DNA from: Isosphaeraceae bacterium
GTDB lineage: Bacteria > Planctomycetota > Planctomycetia > Isosphaerales > Isosphaeraceae
Assembly: GCA_025356475.1 (NCBI GenBank)
Contig: JANXSX010000195.1
Span: 114,111-178,110 of the forward strand
Length of the DNA: 64,000 nt
Direction of reading: 5' to 3'
A program made the translations under genes and the position numbers. Positions 45,242 to 54,081 of this stretch are shown here, in pieces. Positions within the stretch are counted from its first letter, which is position 1; every line of letters begins with the position of its first letter. The notes under the pieces are model-generated. The model ran no database searches and was not told where the DNA came from. It saw nothing but the letters and a program-made list of their open reading frames with translations.

Positions 45242-45625
45242 GTGCCGAAGTACCAGCCAAGCCTGGACCGTCGAGTGAGGGGACTGGTCATCGGATCAGT
45301 CATTGGCGGCCTGGCCTTTGGTTTGGCTGGTGAGACACATGCCTCTCAGTTCATTCTGTGAGGCGTGTACGGCATCGTGATTGGCGGGCTAATCGGCTAC
45401 GCAAGAGTCGCTTGGGGTATGTTCGGCCCGATCACGCTCTGGTCACGCGCATTCGCCCTTTTCTTCTTTATTCTCGGTCCGGGCTGCGATGATTACGATG
45501 GAAACACCGCCCTCTCCGCTGTACCCTATGGAGCCTTTTTGGGTTACCTCTGGAAGCATCGACGAGATCACGTCACCAAGGCCTACGCCAATGCTAAAAC
45601 AACTGACCCCGATCATTTGTGTTGA
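45242..45625 (+). pseudogene. membrane protein gene interrupted by in-frame TGA
   Basis: A GTG start with AGGAAG upstream opens a frame of 39 codons (RRVRGLVIGSVIGGLAFGLAG). It meets TGA at 45359-45361 and continues in the same frame with VYGIVIGGLIGYARVAWG and two more hydrophobic parts to 45625. Read through, the product would be about 127 residues and have three to four membrane segments. The match of glycine-rich helices on both sides suggests one gene with a nonsense mutation. The second part might still be made from GTG 45365. Confidence 0.5.
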
Positions 45626-45974
45626 TTCCATCGAGCCCGCCCTCCCGTTCTGGACCAAGCTCGGTTTCACGTGTGTTGCGGAGGTCCCCGACGGCGACCG
45701 CCTTGGGTTTGTGATCCTCGTTCGCGACTCGGTTCAAATCATGTACCAAACCTGGCGAAGCTTGGGGAAGGACCTTCCGGCCATCCCTGGCAGTTCCACA
45801 TCTTCCTCGGTCATCCTTTACATTGATGTGTTAAGTTTGGACGATCTTCTTCCTGTGTTGGAAGGGGCCGAGGTCGTTGTCTCGCGACGGACCACTTCCT
45901 ACGGTGCCGACGAGATCTTCATCCGCGAGCCAGGTGGGTATGTGGTTGGGTTCGCAGAACATCACTCAGAGTGA
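45591..45974 (+). CDS. VOC (glyoxalase/bleomycin-resistance) family protein
   Basis: 127 residues; the start is inside the end of the interrupted membrane gene (35-base overlap), with AAGG 9 bases upstream. LTPIICVDSIEPALPFWTKL and GFTCVAEVPDGDRLGFVILV are the first VOC strand-helix half. YIDVLSLDDLLPVL and EIFIREPGGYVVGFAEH are the second. The likely metal ligands are only partly present (E at the end, no clear first His), so it may be a binding protein without enzyme activity. Substrate unknown. Confidence 0.75.
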   Translation: MLKQLTPIICVDSIEPALPFWTKLGFTCVAEVPDGDRLGFVILVRDSVQIMYQTWRSLGKDLPAIPGSSTSSSVILYIDVLSLDDLLPVLEGAEVVVSRRTTSYGADEIFIREPGGYVVGFAEHHSE

Positions 45975-46021
45975 GCTGTGAGAATTCCACTTTCACAGCC
46001 GGTCGATTCGAAAATCGGGCA

Positions 46022-46036
46022 ATCTCGAATCGAGAT
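46022..46036. promoter_or_regulatory. 15-base palindrome upstream of the oxidoreductase
   Basis: ATCTCGA-A-TCGAGAT is perfect over 15 bases and lies 137 bases before the Gfo/Idh gene. It may be an operator. Confidence 0.25.
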
Positions 46037-46172
46037 CGATTAGCCTTTCTACCACAGCGGGCAAAGGCGTTCGAATGACGACCTCCCTGCACCCTTGACG
46101 CCAACACCACGGACGGGTCTGATAGAGATCAATCGCCCTCTCCTCCATCCCCACTGAACCAGGACCTCCATC

Positions 46173-47495
46173 ATGGCTGGGATCGACCGTCGACAGTTCA
46201 TCCAGAACTCGGCAGTACTAGCTGCTAGCCTCAAGGCCTTGGAAACGACGTCAACCATCGCTCGAGCCGCCGAGCCTGTCGATGAGAAGAAGGTCGGGCC
46301 CAATGACGCCATTCGGGTCGCTGTGATCGGTGTTCGAGGCCGGGGTATGGAGCATATCCAGAGTTACCTGAAGCTGAAAGATGCACGGATCACCACAATC
46401 TGTGACGTCGATAAGAACGTGATCGGCAGGGCGACCAAGGCCATTGGCGACAAGTCTGGCACTGAGCCCAAGTATGTTCAAGACCTGAGACGGGTGTTCG
46501 ACGACAAGGATATCGACGCTGTCTCGATCGCCACGCCCAACCACTGGCACTCACTCGCCACGATTTGGGCGTGTCAAGCGGGCAAGGATGTTTATGTCGA
46601 GAAGCCTGTCAGTCATAATGTGTTCGAAGGTCGCAAGATGGTCGAGGCGGCCCGCAAATACAACCGGATCGTCCAGACCGGAACCCAATGCCGGAGCCAT
46701 CAGGGCATCCAAGACGCTATGGCCTTCCTGCACAGCGGGAAGCTCGGCCAGGTCTACATGGCTAAGGGGCTCTGTTACAAGCCTCGTGGCTCGATTGGCA
46801 TCAAGGCCGACGCACCTGTGCCCGAGGGCCTCGACTATGACCTGTGGGTCGGGCCAGCAGAGATGAAGCCTTATAACCCCAACAAGCTCCATTATAACTG
46901 GCACTGGATCTGGAACACAGGTAACGGCGACCTGGGGAACCAGGGGATCCACCAGATGGACATCGCTCGATGGGGGATCAACAAGCACGAGTTCCCCAAG
47001 AGCGTCCAGGCCGGCGGCGGTCGGTTCGGCTACAAGGACGACGGCGAGACCCCGAATACGGAACTCGTCGCATTCGAATATGACGACTGTATGCTCCAGT
47101 TCGAGGTTCGTGGCCTCTACACCAATGACGAGGCCGGTGCCAAAGTCGGCGATATCTTCTATGGCACCGAAGGAGTTTTGGCGATCACGAGCTATACGAC
47201 CTGGCAGACCTACATGGGTCCCAAAGGGGAGAAGGGTGTCGGAGGGACCGGCGGTGGCGATCACTTCGACAACTTCCTCCAGGCCGTTCGCAAACGCGAC
47301 GCAAAGATGCTCAACGCCGATATCGAAGAAGGCCACCAATCGAGCGCGTTCTGCCACCTCGGCAACATCGCCTATCGACTGGGCCGAAAGCTTCAGATCA
47401 ACCCCTCAACCGAGTCGTTCGTGAACGACGCGGAAGCAGACACCATGCTGACCCGCAAGTATCGCGAGCCGTTCGTCGTTCCTTCGGTTGTCTAA
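46173..47495 (+). CDS. Gfo/Idh/MocA family oxidoreductase with twin-arginine signal
   Basis: 440 residues. RRQFIQNSAVLAASL at 6-20 is a Tat signal, so export in folded form with bound cofactor is expected. The Rossmann part (about 45-170) has RVAVIGVRGRGMEH, TTICDVDKNV, SIATPNHWHSLA and EKPVSHN. The C-terminal domain has WHWIWNTGNGDLGNQGIHQMDIARW, broken here into parts WHWIWNTGNGDLGNQG and HQMDIARW, typical of planctomycete members. It oxidises or isomerises a sugar or inositol-like substrate with NAD(P). The substrate is unknown. A hairpin follows the stop. Confidence 0.9.
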   Translation: MAGIDRRQFIQNSAVLAASLKALETTSTIARAAEPVDEKKVGPNDAIRVAVIGVRGRGMEHIQSYLKLKDARITTICDVDKNVIGRATKAIGDKSGTEPKYVQDLRRVFDDKDIDAVSIATPNHWHSLATIWACQAGKDVYVEKPVSHNVFEGRKMVEAARKYNRIVQTGTQCRSHQGIQDAMAFLHSGKLGQVYMAKGLCYKPRGSIGIKADAPVPEGLDYDLWVGPAEMKPYNPNKLHYNWHWIWNTGNGDLGNQGIHQMDIARWGINKHEFPKSVQAGGGRFGYKDDGETPNTELVAFEYDDCMLQFEVRGLYTNDEAGAKVGDIFYGTEGVLAITSYTTWQTYMGPKGEKGVGGTGGGDHFDNFLQAVRKRDAKMLNADIEEGHQSSAFCHLGNIAYRLGRKLQINPSTESFVNDAEADTMLTRKYREPFVVPSVV

Positions 47496-47514
47496 TTCAC
47501 TGATGCATGGATTC

Positions 47515-47545
47515 GCCGGATCGGCTGCCAAGCCGATCTGGGCGA
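47515..47545. terminator. hairpin between convergent genes
   Basis: GATCGGCT (47520-47527) pairs with AGCCGATC (47532-47539) around GCCA, with CGCC/GGCG outside. It lies 20 bases after the oxidoreductase stop and 28 from the end of the minus-strand operon. Confidence 0.6.
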
Positions 47546-47572
47546 TCCTACCTTCGAGCAACCACGTATTGG

Positions 47573-48136
47573 TCAGCCTATCTGGCTCTTCGCCTTGACC
47601 AGCCCAGGAAACATGATGGCCGGGATCGCCTCGTCCTGAGCTGCTGCCCTGACATTGGCCGGTAAGAGCGATTCAACGTGTTCTTCAATGATTGCGAGTC
47701 TTCTCACGACGGCGGCCTCGTCCCAGGCCATTGCGATCGCCGTTCTTGCTTGATCTGAGACCGCATGATGCCAATGGGTGAGGGTCACGACCTCAGCACG
47801 AAGAGTCCCGACCTCGCTGCGCAGGACGTCGATCTGCTGCTGGAAAGCGGGCAGATGGCCCCGAAGGTTCAGCACTTCTGTGCGCAAGGCAAGAAACTCG
47901 GCATGGATCGTTAAGATATTCTGATCAGACCTATCGTGGCGTTGGACCAACCCCGAGAGGATGTCTCGCAACCGAAACAGCATCGGTCGCATCAAGCGAC
48001 GAAAGGCCCGTCGGGGCAAGATAATCAGGTCACGCTTTCGGCCTGCTCGCTCGCAGCCAACATTGTAGAAGGCGAGTTCCATCACGTCTTCGATCTCCGT
48101 GTTAGCTATTGAATGTTCAAGCGACATGCGCTTCAT
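47573..48136 (-). CDS. coiled-coil protein at the end of a glycosyltransferase operon
   Basis: 187 residues; the start overlaps the stop of the preceding glycosyltransferase gene by 20 bases (ATG 48127 is an alternative). The middle (about 70-125) is a long helix with heptads: ILTIHAEFLALRTEVLNLRG and QQQIDVLRSEVGTLRAEVVT. The N terminus is rich in Arg. No enzyme motif is seen. The position after two glycosyltransferases suggests a role in assembly or regulation of a polysaccharide machine; such helical proteins are common beside these clusters. It is not a family I can name. Confidence 0.65.
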   Translation of the reverse strand: MKRMSLEHSIANTEIEDVMELAFYNVGCERAGRKRDLIILPRRAFRRLMRPMLFRLRDILSGLVQRHDRSDQNILTIHAEFLALRTEVLNLRGHLPAFQQQIDVLRSEVGTLRAEVVTLTHWHHAVSDQARTAIAMAWDEAAVVRRLAIIEEHVESLLPANVRAAAQDEAIPAIMFPGLVKAKSQIG

Positions 48137-49385
48137 GAATCATCAAGTGAGCAAGTTTTTCAGCCAAGAGCGCGAGTCGATAGACATCGCCCAGTTCACC
48201 CGCACCTGCCCGAGATTGGGTCGAGACCCGTTCGAACATCGGTTCGAGCTTGTCGAGATAGGGGTCGAGATGAAAGTCCCGCCAGGCGGCCGCAGAGCCT
48301 CGCTTGGCTAGTCCTTCGAGAGCAACCTCCCCGTCGAGAATTGCCTGGAGGCTCTCGGCAAGCGACTCGGCGGACTTCTCGGACTTGAGACAGTGGACAC
48401 CGTGGACCAGCCACTCAGCGACCCCACACTCGCGGGAAAGGATCGGCACACACCCCTGCCCCAGAGCCTCAAGCGGAGCTAGGCCGAATGGCTCCTTGTC
48501 GTGAGTTGGGAACGCGAACACATCATAATCTGGCAGGATCTTGAACAGTTCCGCCTGCGGCAATGGGCCTCGCATGGCGACTTTGCCTTCAAGCTGATGG
48601 GTGTGAATCATCCCCTGCCAAGACGACTCGGTCGTGTGCCCGAAGATGTCGGCGGTCACGTTCTCATAACCGAGATCGCGGAGCCTGGCCACCGCCTCAA
48701 TGATGAGATCGATACCTTTATGGGTACCAATCTGTCCAGCGTTAATGATTCGGAGTGGGCCGCCAGGCTGAAAATACCTGTCCCTCGGCTCGGGCTTTTC
48801 GCCGATGATCCAGCCGGGCAAGTAATGGACTTCACCCGGGAACTGGAAGCCGTGGAGTCGAATCCGGTCGGCCAGCCGCGACGACATCGAGATGAACTCG
48901 CCACGGACCCGTTCGAGGGACCGCAACAAAGCGGGATTCATTCTCTGACCAACCTCGCAGAGCCAGAGGGGCACTACGTCGTCAAGCTGCCAGACCCAGG
49001 GATAGCGTAGATAGTCGAGCGCCGCCATCACGCCCAACCCACCCAGACCAAGGACATTCCAGACATAAATCACGTCAGGTTGGAACTCGTCGAGCATGTT
49101 TGCCAGCGCATGCACGTTATGAGCACAGACATATCGCGCTTCAGCCTGCCAGATATCGCGTGTCACAGGTGCAGCATTGTTCAGCAGATATTCGTTATAG
49201 ATATCCGAGAGTCGGAAATCTCGGTAGACGTGTGGGACCGCAGGCACCGGCCGGCGTGGGGCTCCCGTCATGACCCGGACGTCGTGTCCACGCCCGAGTA
49301 GGCCGTCGACCGCCTGGGCACAGGCCAGCTCATAGCCACCGATGACGTCCGGAGGGTACAGGTTCGACAGAGCAAGAACCTTCAC
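48117..49385 (-). CDS. glycosyltransferase family 4 (B of operon)
   Basis: 422 residues. The GT-B fold is seen in MKVLALSNLYPPDVIGGYEL with the N-terminal glycine loop, LPGWIIGEKPE before the C-terminal Rossmann domain, and RIINAGQIGTHKGIDLIIEA. The nucleotide-sugar region is HDKEPFGLAPLEALGQGCVP with the E-x7-E pair. It adds a sugar to a growing glycan at the cytoplasmic face of the membrane. The donor is unknown. It overlaps the upstream transferase gene by 4 bases. Confidence 0.9.
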   Translation of the reverse strand: MKVLALSNLYPPDVIGGYELACAQAVDGLLGRGHDVRVMTGAPRRPVPAVPHVYRDFRLSDIYNEYLLNNAAPVTRDIWQAEARYVCAHNVHALANMLDEFQPDVIYVWNVLGLGGLGVMAALDYLRYPWVWQLDDVVPLWLCEVGQRMNPALLRSLERVRGEFISMSSRLADRIRLHGFQFPGEVHYLPGWIIGEKPEPRDRYFQPGGPLRIINAGQIGTHKGIDLIIEAVARLRDLGYENVTADIFGHTTESSWQGMIHTHQLEGKVAMRGPLPQAELFKILPDYDVFAFPTHDKEPFGLAPLEALGQGCVPILSRECGVAEWLVHGVHCLKSEKSAESLAESLQAILDGEVALEGLAKRGSAAAWRDFHLDPYLDKLEPMFERVSTQSRAGAGELGDVYRLALLAEKLAHLMIHEAHVA

Positions 49386-50491
49386 GCGGCGGCCTCCTTA
49401 CGTCGATCGATCAAACCGCGATAGATCGCACCCATCGTTCGCGACACAACGCGGAGGTCAAACTCAGTGTCGATCGCGTGACGAGCAGCTCGGCCCATCG
49501 CTTCGACCAGCGATGGGGTCGATGCAAGCAGATCTAATTGCGCATGGAGCTCTTCGATCGAGTTGAACACAAACCCGGTCTCACCGTGACGGACAAATTC
49601 GGGCATCGCAGCCGTATTGGCACAGATCGCTGGAGTTCCACAGGCCATTGCCTCGAGAAGCGTGAACCCCATCAGTTCGGGTGCGACATGAGAGTTCCCG
49701 TAACAGTCGCGATAGACCGACGGGAGCACGTTGACCCAGGCTCGCCGATACAAGTCAAGAATGGCCGCGTCGTCCGCATCGGTGACAAAATCCACATCTT
49801 TACCCTGAGCGAGATTCTTAAGCATCTCGAAATAGTCGGGATGATAGGGCCGACCGCAGACCGTCAGTTTCAAGTGATCGGGTAACGCTTTGATGAGGTT
49901 GTGAATTCCCTTATGGGGCAACAGACGACCGACATAGAGGACTCGATCTCGCTCAGGACGAACCTCAGGAGGTGTGAACTGGTCGCCGTTCACCCCGCCT
50001 TTGACAACGGTGATCGGAGTCGAGGTCTGATAGAAACTTCTGCCGAAGTCGGAGTAGCAGGTAATCTGGTCAGCGAGGTCGAGAATACCCAGGCTGGAGC
50101 CCAACCAACTTGAGTGACCGCCGTGGTCGGTGACAACGACAGGTTTACGCTGAAGCTTGGCGGCAAGCATCGCAACTTCATTCGAGCGTGTGTAGGCCAT
50201 GTGGATATGAACAAGGTCGGCCCCGGCGATTGCCTCGGGGACATCCCAGCTCACGACATCAAGTGAGATCCGGGGCTTCTTCACCGCGCGGAGGACCTTG
50301 AGAGTTACACCCGGACAGATCACCTTCGTCAGGGGTTCCGCCCCGTAGGAGATCAAGTCCACTTCGAACTCACCCTCCAGATGGGTCGCGAGCCCGACGG
50401 CGAGGTTGTGTGGATACCGTTCGCCGCCACCGATGCATGAGGCGTCGTCGAAATAAAGCGGGGTCAGATACGCGAGCTTTCGCGCGGCCAT
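49382..50491 (-). CDS. glycosyltransferase family 4 (A of operon)
   Basis: 369 residues. The N-terminal half has YFDDASCIGGGERYPHNLAV and a DLVHIHMAYTRSNEVAM strand-helix. The C-terminal half has VLYVGRLLPHKGIHNLI, the typical GT4 Rossmann start, and MGFTLLEAMACGTPAICA with the E-x7-E donor motif. It shares an ATGA overlap with the next gene, so these are coupled. Both transferases probably build the same glycan. The acceptor is unknown. accA lies 88 bases upstream on the same strand. Confidence 0.92.
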   Translation of the reverse strand: MAARKLAYLTPLYFDDASCIGGGERYPHNLAVGLATHLEGEFEVDLISYGAEPLTKVICPGVTLKVLRAVKKPRISLDVVSWDVPEAIAGADLVHIHMAYTRSNEVAMLAAKLQRKPVVVTDHGGHSSWLGSSLGILDLADQITCYSDFGRSFYQTSTPITVVKGGVNGDQFTPPEVRPERDRVLYVGRLLPHKGIHNLIKALPDHLKLTVCGRPYHPDYFEMLKNLAQGKDVDFVTDADDAAILDLYRRAWVNVLPSVYRDCYGNSHVAPELMGFTLLEAMACGTPAICANTAAMPEFVRHGETGFVFNSIEELHAQLDLLASTPSLVEAMGRAARHAIDTEFDLRVVSRTMGAIYRGLIDRRKEAAA

Positions 50492-50579
50492 TGTCCCCCC
50501 TCCTTGGTGGATTTCGGTCGCTATTCATCGAGCGAGATGCCCTCTGACCTGCGTTGTCTAACCGAAGTCCAACGATCGG

Positions 50580-51614
50580 TCAACCCAGCACGACCGGTGT
50601 CGGGACATCCTCTGCGATCACGGGAGCCGCCACCACCCCTTCCTCAAAGACGCCAATCTTGCGGAATTTCTGGTAACGAAGTTCTAACAGTGACTCGCGA
50701 GGCTGGGCTGCGATATCGCGGAACGACTTGACCAGGAATGACTTAAGCGAGTTTGCAGCCTGGCGGTGGTCCCGGTGAGCACCCCCGAGCGGTTCCTCGA
50801 CGATGCCATCAATGATCCCCATGCGCAACAGATCCGGGGCGATCATCCTCAACGCTGAGGCGGCCAAAGGGGCTTTCTCGGCGGTCTTCCACAAAATGGT
50901 TGCACATCCTTCGGGACTGATCACTGAGTAGTAGGCGTGCTCCATCATCCCGACCCGGTCGCCGATTCCGATCCCGAGAGCACCACCCGAGCCTCCTTCG
51001 CCGATCACCACGCACACAATCGGCGTGTTCAGCATGCTCATGGCCATGAGGTTTTCGGCAATGATCGCGGCCTGGCCTCGCTCCTCGGCGGCAATGCCTG
51101 GATACGCGCCTGGGGTATCGATAAAGCTGACGATCGGTAACCCGAACTTGGCGGCCAGCTTCATCTTAGCGAGGGCTTTTCGATAACCCTCCGGATGGGC
51201 ACAGCCGAAGTTGCAGGTGGTCCGCTCAGACAAGGTCCGGCCCTTCTGATGACCAACGAAGAGAACTTTCTGGTCTTCGAGCCGCGCAAAACCGGTGACA
51301 ATCGCGCGGTCATCGCCGATCGCGCGGTCACCATGGATCTCGACGAAATCGTCGAAGATCAGGTTGATGTAGTCCCGACTCTGGGGTCGATTGCGGTGCC
51401 GAGAGACTTTGACGCGATCCCAGGGCTCGATATTGGTGTAAATTAGGCGCTTGAGTTCGGCGAGTTGACGACGAAGGATGCGGATCTGCTCACTGGCCTG
51501 AGGATCGGCCACATCCTTGCGGTGCGCGTACTGGGCTTCCATCTCCGCGAGCTGCTCTTCCATCTCGTAGATGGGCTTCTCGAACGGGAGACGATCCTGT
51601 TTGGGGCTGGACAT
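50580..51614 (-). CDS. accA: acetyl-CoA carboxylase carboxyltransferase subunit alpha
   Basis: 344 residues. The N-terminal helical arm (EKPIYEMEEQLAEMEAQY) and the crotonase-like core are as in AccA: GDRAIVTGFARL, PIVSFIDTPGAYPG, IGEGGSGGALGIGIGDRVGM, and the stretch YYSVISPEGCATILWK. It transfers the carboxyl group from biotin to acetyl-CoA with AccD to make malonyl-CoA for fatty acid synthesis. accD is not next to it, which is common. The kinase gene ends 54 bases upstream. Confidence 0.97.
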   Translation of the reverse strand: MSSPKQDRLPFEKPIYEMEEQLAEMEAQYAHRKDVADPQASEQIRILRRQLAELKRLIYTNIEPWDRVKVSRHRNRPQSRDYINLIFDDFVEIHGDRAIGDDRAIVTGFARLEDQKVLFVGHQKGRTLSERTTCNFGCAHPEGYRKALAKMKLAAKFGLPIVSFIDTPGAYPGIAAEERGQAAIIAENLMAMSMLNTPIVCVVIGEGGSGGALGIGIGDRVGMMEHAYYSVISPEGCATILWKTAEKAPLAASALRMIAPDLLRMGIIDGIVEEPLGGAHRDHRQAANSLKSFLVKSFRDIAAQPRESLLELRYQKFRKIGVFEEGVVAAPVIAEDVPTPVVLG

Positions 51615-51668
51615 CGCAAACGTATCCTTGTTCGACCGGCTGGGAAGAGGGACGCCGATCGTATCGGT

Positions 51669-52550
51669 TTAGAAGTCGGCCTGGGGGACGGGGTCATCCT
51701 GAAAGATCCGGATCCGTGCGAATCGGGCCAGAAAGTCGCGCATGGTCGCCGGTCGATCCGTCGGTTTCTTGGCGAGCATCTGCAAAGTCAAGTCGGAGAA
51801 TTCTTTGGTGATATTACTGTTATGCATCGTTGGCGGGGCAGGCTTTGCCTTCAAGTGCTTGTTCAGCAATTCGGTCAGCGAGTCCGCCGAGAACGGCTTC
51901 TTGCCACAGGCAAATTCGTAGATCGTCGCACCGAAGCTATAAATATCGGCGGAAATCGCCACCGGCTGGCGACTAATCTGTTCAGGAGCGATATAGGCGT
52001 GGGTCCCTTGCCGAGGCGGCTTACCCGCGAACAGCTTGCCGATCCCAGTCGGAATCTTCAAGGTCATCCCATAATCGATGAGTCGAACCTCACCCGACTT
52101 GTTGTAGAGGATGTTCTCGGGCTTAATGTCGCGATGGACATAACCCTTCTCATGGAGGTAGGTGATCGCCTGAGCGGTTTGAGTGATGATGCGATGCAAC
52201 TGAGACTTAGGGAGCGGGTACTCCTTGGGCCGGGCGAGACAGAGTCGCATGTGTTGAGAAGGGAAAAAATCCATCACAATGTAGGGCTGGTCTGGGTCAG
52301 CGACGTACTCATGGACCTTGACGAGATTCGGGTGCCGGAGCTCTAAGCCGAGCCTCGCCTCATCCTGCAAAGCCTTGCGAACTGATCGATCGCCCGAATT
52401 CGAAGGCAGAAGCTGCTTGATCGCGAACCGTTTGCCGGTGCTCTCCTGGACCGCTTCGATCAGCGACGACGCGACCCCATTCGAGACAACCCGAACAACT
52501 TTATAGGGACCGATCCGGTCTTCACTGTCGACGATCGCGTTGGTCGACAT
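51669..52550 (-). CDS. cytoplasmic Ser/Thr protein kinase
   Basis: 293 residues without a membrane helix. The kinase core has K45 in FAIKQL, E in EARLGLELRHPN, catalytic loop YVHRDIKPENIL, a DYG in place of DFG (LIDYGMT), and APEQI. The glycine loop is weak: VSNGVASSLIEAV has only one glycine where GxGxxG is expected, so ATP binding may be unusual, though all other residues for catalysis are there. The last 40 residues are a RPATMRDFL-type end. It is downstream of glgC with a strong hairpin between, and 54 bases upstream of accA. Targets are unknown. Confidence 0.9.
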   Translation of the reverse strand: MSTNAIVDSEDRIGPYKVVRVVSNGVASSLIEAVQESTGKRFAIKQLLPSNSGDRSVRKALQDEARLGLELRHPNLVKVHEYVADPDQPYIVMDFFPSQHMRLCLARPKEYPLPKSQLHRIITQTAQAITYLHEKGYVHRDIKPENILYNKSGEVRLIDYGMTLKIPTGIGKLFAGKPPRQGTHAYIAPEQISRQPVAISADIYSFGATIYEFACGKKPFSADSLTELLNKHLKAKPAPPTMHNSNITKEFSDLTLQMLAKKPTDRPATMRDFLARFARIRIFQDDPVPQADF

Positions 52551-52575
52551 TCCGAGCCCTCAGGAGAGATCCGTC

Positions 52576-52599
52576 GGGGGGACTGAACGCAGTCCCCCC
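52576..52599 (-). terminator. hairpin between glgC and kinase
   Basis: GGGGGGACT (52576-52584) pairs perfectly with AGTCCCCCC (52591-52599). It lies 66 bases beyond the glgC stop on the minus strand. No U-tract. Confidence 0.6.
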
Positions 52600-52664
52600 T
52601 GACAATGACCCTAGTCTAACAACTCGGTCGGCTTCGGACAATTTGCGTCGCCGTTAGCGTTGGT

Positions 52665-53951
52665 TCAAATCACCGAACCATCGGGGATGATGGTGAATTT
52701 GGGAATCACCACGATCTTGTCGTGAATCACGAAGTGGGCAGCATCCTCGCTATCGAGCACGCCAGCCTCGTTGAGAATCTTGACGTTCTTGCCGATCCTG
52801 GGATTCTTGTCGATGATCGCGTTCTCGATGTGACTGCCTGCGCCGATGCCCAGGTTGGGTCGGTTGGCCCGCAAGTTGGCCGCGACCTGCTTCTCCGTCT
52901 CGTAACCGTCGCTCCCCATAATATAGGAGTTGCGGATCGTGACGTTCTCAGCGATCTGGGCTCGGACCCCAATGACCGAATTCTCGATGACCGAACCCTT
53001 GCCAATGTGACAACCGTCCGAGATCAAGCTGTCACGGACCGTTACCCCCGCAAGTCGCGAGCATGGCAAGTAGCGGGGGCGAGTAAAGATTGGATGATTG
53101 CCGTAGATGAAGTCGAATGGAGCATCTGGGCGGGTGAGGTCGATATTCGCCTTGTGGAAGGCGGCGACCGTGCCGATATCTTCCCAGTAGCCGTCGAACA
53201 GGTGGGCCTGGACGCGGTGGTCGGCGATGGCTTGGGGGAAGATCTCCTTGCCAAAATCGGTGGCCTCGCTTGATGCGAGCAACTCCACAAGGGTCGACCG
53301 GTTAAAGAGATAGATTCCCATGCTCGCCAGGTAGGGGCGACCGGCTGCCTCGATTCCCAGCTTGGCCATCCAGTTGGGATCGGTCCGAACCCGTTCCAGA
53401 GCCGCCGTCGTCTTGGGCTTTTCCTCAAAGTCGATCACTCGGCCTGTCGCGTCGAGTTGCATGATCCCACACGAGCGAGCTTCCTGCTCCGGGACCGGAA
53501 GCGCGGCGATGGTCGCCTCGGCCTTCGACTCGACGTGGGTGCGAATCATATCCTGGAAGTCCATCCGGTAGAGCTGGTCACCGGAAAGGATCAGAACGAG
53601 GTCATAGTGGGTGTCGGTGAAGTAGGGAATGTTACGACGGACCGCATCGGCTGTACCTTGGTACCAGCCTTCATGTTGCATCGTTTGCTGCGCAGCGAGG
53701 ATCTCGACGAAGCTCCCCCCGAATGGGTCGAACTTGTAGGTATTGGCGATGTGCCGGTGCAAGCTTACCGAGTTGAACTGGGTCAACACGAAGATCCGGC
53801 TCAGGCCGGAATGGATACAGTTCGAGATCGGGATGTCGATCAGGCGGTACTTACCGCCGATCGGTACCGCAGGCTTGGAGCGCGATTTGGTGAGGGGGTA
53901 GAGGCGAGTCCCCCGCCCACCCCCAAGAATCAGACAGATCACTTTAGGCAT
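52665..53951 (-). CDS. glgC: glucose-1-phosphate adenylyltransferase
   Basis: 428 residues. LILGGGRGTRLYPLTKSRSK is the nucleotide-binding signature. KPAVPIGGKYRLIDIPISNC, SGDQLYRMDF, IDFEEKPK and YWEDIGTVAAFHKAN complete the enzyme. The C terminus is a left-handed beta helix (about 295-420: VIENSVIG, IRNSYIMGSDGY). It makes ADP-glucose from ATP and glucose 1-phosphate, the first committed step of glycogen synthesis, and is usually allosterically controlled. Other glycogen genes are not in the window. Confidence 0.97.
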   Translation of the reverse strand: MPKVICLILGGGRGTRLYPLTKSRSKPAVPIGGKYRLIDIPISNCIHSGLSRIFVLTQFNSVSLHRHIANTYKFDPFGGSFVEILAAQQTMQHEGWYQGTADAVRRNIPYFTDTHYDLVLILSGDQLYRMDFQDMIRTHVESKAEATIAALPVPEQEARSCGIMQLDATGRVIDFEEKPKTTAALERVRTDPNWMAKLGIEAAGRPYLASMGIYLFNRSTLVELLASSEATDFGKEIFPQAIADHRVQAHLFDGYWEDIGTVAAFHKANIDLTRPDAPFDFIYGNHPIFTRPRYLPCSRLAGVTVRDSLISDGCHIGKGSVIENSVIGVRAQIAENVTIRNSYIMGSDGYETEKQVAANLRANRPNLGIGAGSHIENAIIDKNPRIGKNVKILNEAGVLDSEDAAHFVIHDKIVVIPKFTIIPDGSVI

Positions 53952-54081
53952 AGCGCCCCCTTAGACCCACGAGACCGCCCGACAACACCACTCACTTGAC
54001 CATTGTATCGACCAGTTCATGCCTTCGACTGTGATCCACCTGGCCACGGATACCGGCTTCGTGAGTCTCCTGACACCAAGC

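Noticed and set aside
45359..45361. TGA read as selenocysteine in the interrupted membrane gene
   Set aside because: No SECIS-like hairpin and no selenoprotein family; a nonsense mutation is simpler.
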